A DNA stretch of 6,723 nucleotides from an uncultured Bacteroidota bacterium (GTDB taxonomy: Bacteria; Bacteroidota; Rhodothermia; Rhodothermales; UBA10348), in assembly GCA_937893205.1 (NCBI GenBank), contig CALBJU010000219.1:1-6723 (forward strand). Direction: 5' to 3'. Both the position numbers and the translations under genes were made by a program. Below the pieces are notes generated by a model. The model was given only the letters and a program-made list of their open reading frames with translations, was not told the DNA's origin and did not search any database. Shown here piece by piece: positions 5,889-6,723 of the stretch (its first letter is position 1; each line of letters opens with the position of its first letter).

Positions 5889-6723
5889 TTCGAATCCCCT
5901 CCAAGAACGTCGATCCGCGGCTCGTGATGGCTGTGCGGATGGGTTTCGTCGTGTTCAATTGGCTCGAGATGCGCTGTCACAACAACATGATCTTTATTGA
6001 ACAGGCGATGTAAATTTTCTTCCACCCCATGTGATTTCTCGTGAGCCTCCGTAATGGAATCCTCCAGCGGAAACTGTAGATGATATTCAATCCAGATACT
6101 GTCGTTCACGCGCCGATGACGCAGCTGATGGAATCCAGATATCGTCTGCTCGCGTACCGCTTTGTCGAGGAGGTCTGTTATTTTTTTCGTCTCGAGGGGA
6201 TCGGCCGCTTCCATAAGCCCGTGGACAGCATTCTTGACCAGCTTGGTGGCCATCCACAAGATATTCAGGGCCAGGATAATCGCCACGACCGGGTCCAACC
6301 ATAGAATCCCAGTCACCGAAACCAACACGAGTCCGATAATCACTCCGACGCTCGTCCACATGTCAGTCCAAACGTGTTGACCATTCGCTATCAGAACAAC
6401 ACTATTCTGCTTTTTCCCGGTTTGGACGAGCGCCCATCCCAACAACAGATTTACAAATGCCAATCCGCCCGTAATCCACAACCCCGCACTAATGTTATGC
6501 AGTTCTGATCCGTAAATGAGGTCGGTTGTAGCAGTATACAGAATGCTCAGTGCAGCGATAAAAATCAGTCCGCCTTCAAAACCGGATGAGAAGTAGGCGA
6601 TTTTCCCATGGCCGTACGGATGTTGCTCATCGGGTGGCTGTACGGAGTACCACAGACTGAAGGCAGCAAAACCGGTGGCAAGAAGGTGAATGACAGATTC
6701 TAGCGCATCCGAGAGGATTGCAG
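5885..6723 (-). CDS. Cation diffusion facilitator (CDF) metal transporter, N-terminus cut by the window edge
   Basis: The visible 278 residues read without interruption from the right edge; about the first 25-40 residues, including the first membrane helix, are missing. The protein should export a divalent metal (Zn, Fe, Mn, Co or Cd) in exchange for protons across the inner membrane. Visible residues 4-27 (from SDALESVIH) form TM2, followed by the CDF signature PPDEQHPYGHGK (29-40). TM3 is about 48-66, TM4 about 82-100, and TM5 carries HVWTD (116-120), the HxxxD half of the transport site. TM6 is about 141-158. A cytoplasmic ferredoxin-like domain (about 170-255) has GFHQLRHRRV and EAHEKSHGVEENL. 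A His-rich tail HDETHPHSHHEP (257-268) is a likely metal sensor or buffer. The TM2 half-site reads E-x3-H rather than the common H/D-x3-D. The TTG at 6481 is inside TM4 and is not a start. The stop overlaps the oxidoreductase TTG start. Confidence 0.95.
   Translation of the reverse strand, partial: AILSDALESVIHLLATGFAAFSLWYSVQPPDEQHPYGHGKIAYFSSGFEGGLIFIAALSILYTATTDLIYGSELHNISAGLWITGGLAFVNLLLGWALVQTGKKQNSVVLIANGQHVWTDMWTSVGVIIGLVLVSVTGILWLDPVVAIILALNILWMATKLVKNAVHGLMEAADPLETKKITDLLDKAVREQTISGFHQLRHRRVNDSIWIEYHLQFPLEDSITEAHEKSHGVEENLHRLFNKDHVVVTAHLEPIEHDETHPHSHHEPRIDVLGGDSN
5896..5902 (-). promoter_or_regulatory. Strong ribosome-binding site fixing a TTG start
   Basis: The minus strand reads GGAGGGG, then 7 nt, then TTG (5888-5886). 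This is close to the ideal anti-Shine-Dalgarno match and spacing. No ATG or GTG in frame precedes the FAD motif, so it decides the start of the oxidoreductase. The site lies inside the last codons of the transporter gene. Confidence 0.8.

Noticed and set aside
5424..5927. Plus-strand frame of 167 codons
   Set aside because: It is antisense to the oxidoreductase, whose FAD and Cys45 motifs are encoded on the other strand; the translation is rich in Arg and His and lacks motifs.
5885..6481. Transporter start at the TTG at 6481
   Set aside because: The same frame continues upstream to the window edge with unmistakable CDF motifs (SDALES, HPYGHGK), so the TTG is an internal Leu codon.

Overview
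The window is a compact bacterial gene cluster. Six genes lie head to tail on the minus strand, and the tail of a seventh gene enters on the plus strand at the left edge. G+C looks moderate, a little over half by eye. Shine-Dalgarno-like sequences precede at least two genes. A PorV/PorQ-type outer-membrane barrel protein and a TonB-like protein point to a Gram-negative (diderm) bacterium, probably of the Fibrobacterota-Chlorobiota-Bacteroidota (FCB) assemblage, where PorV/PorQ-family proteins are common. The phylum is an inference and no marker in the window settles it.

Layout in transcription order, from the right edge leftwards: (1) a cation diffusion facilitator (CDF) metal transporter, missing its N-terminus at the window edge; (2) a pyridine nucleotide-disulfide oxidoreductase of the CoA-disulfide reductase/NADH oxidase type; (3) RsmB, the 16S rRNA m5C967 methyltransferase with its NusB-like domain; (4) a PorV/PorQ-family outer-membrane protein; (5) a family 2 glycosyltransferase of the polyprenyl-phosphate (GtrB/DPM1-like) type; (6) a TonB-like protein with a very acidic linker. 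The plus-strand fragment at 1-156 converges on the end of gene 6, and 45 nt separate the two stop codons.

Four of the five junctions are 4-nt stop/start overlaps (TTGA, ATGA, ATGA, GTGA). The only gap, between rsmB and the PorV-like gene, is 26 nt at most if the upstream GTG start is used. This packing argues for one polycistronic transcript with translational coupling, starting to the right of the window. No promoter or convincing intrinsic terminator is visible inside.

Functionally the cluster falls into two parts. The first pairs metal-ion efflux with a thiol/NAD(P)H flavoenzyme, followed by the housekeeping gene rsmB. The second is an envelope set: outer-membrane barrel, lipid-linked sugar transferase and periplasm-spanning TonB-like protein. 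A working link within each part is plausible but inferred only from co-location. I saw no insertion sequence, CRISPR array, RNA gene or clear novel system. The points most worth following are the PorV-like/glycosyltransferase/TonB cassette, the anionic TonB linker, the TTG-coupled CDF-flavoenzyme pair and an unusual metal-site pattern in the CDF protein.
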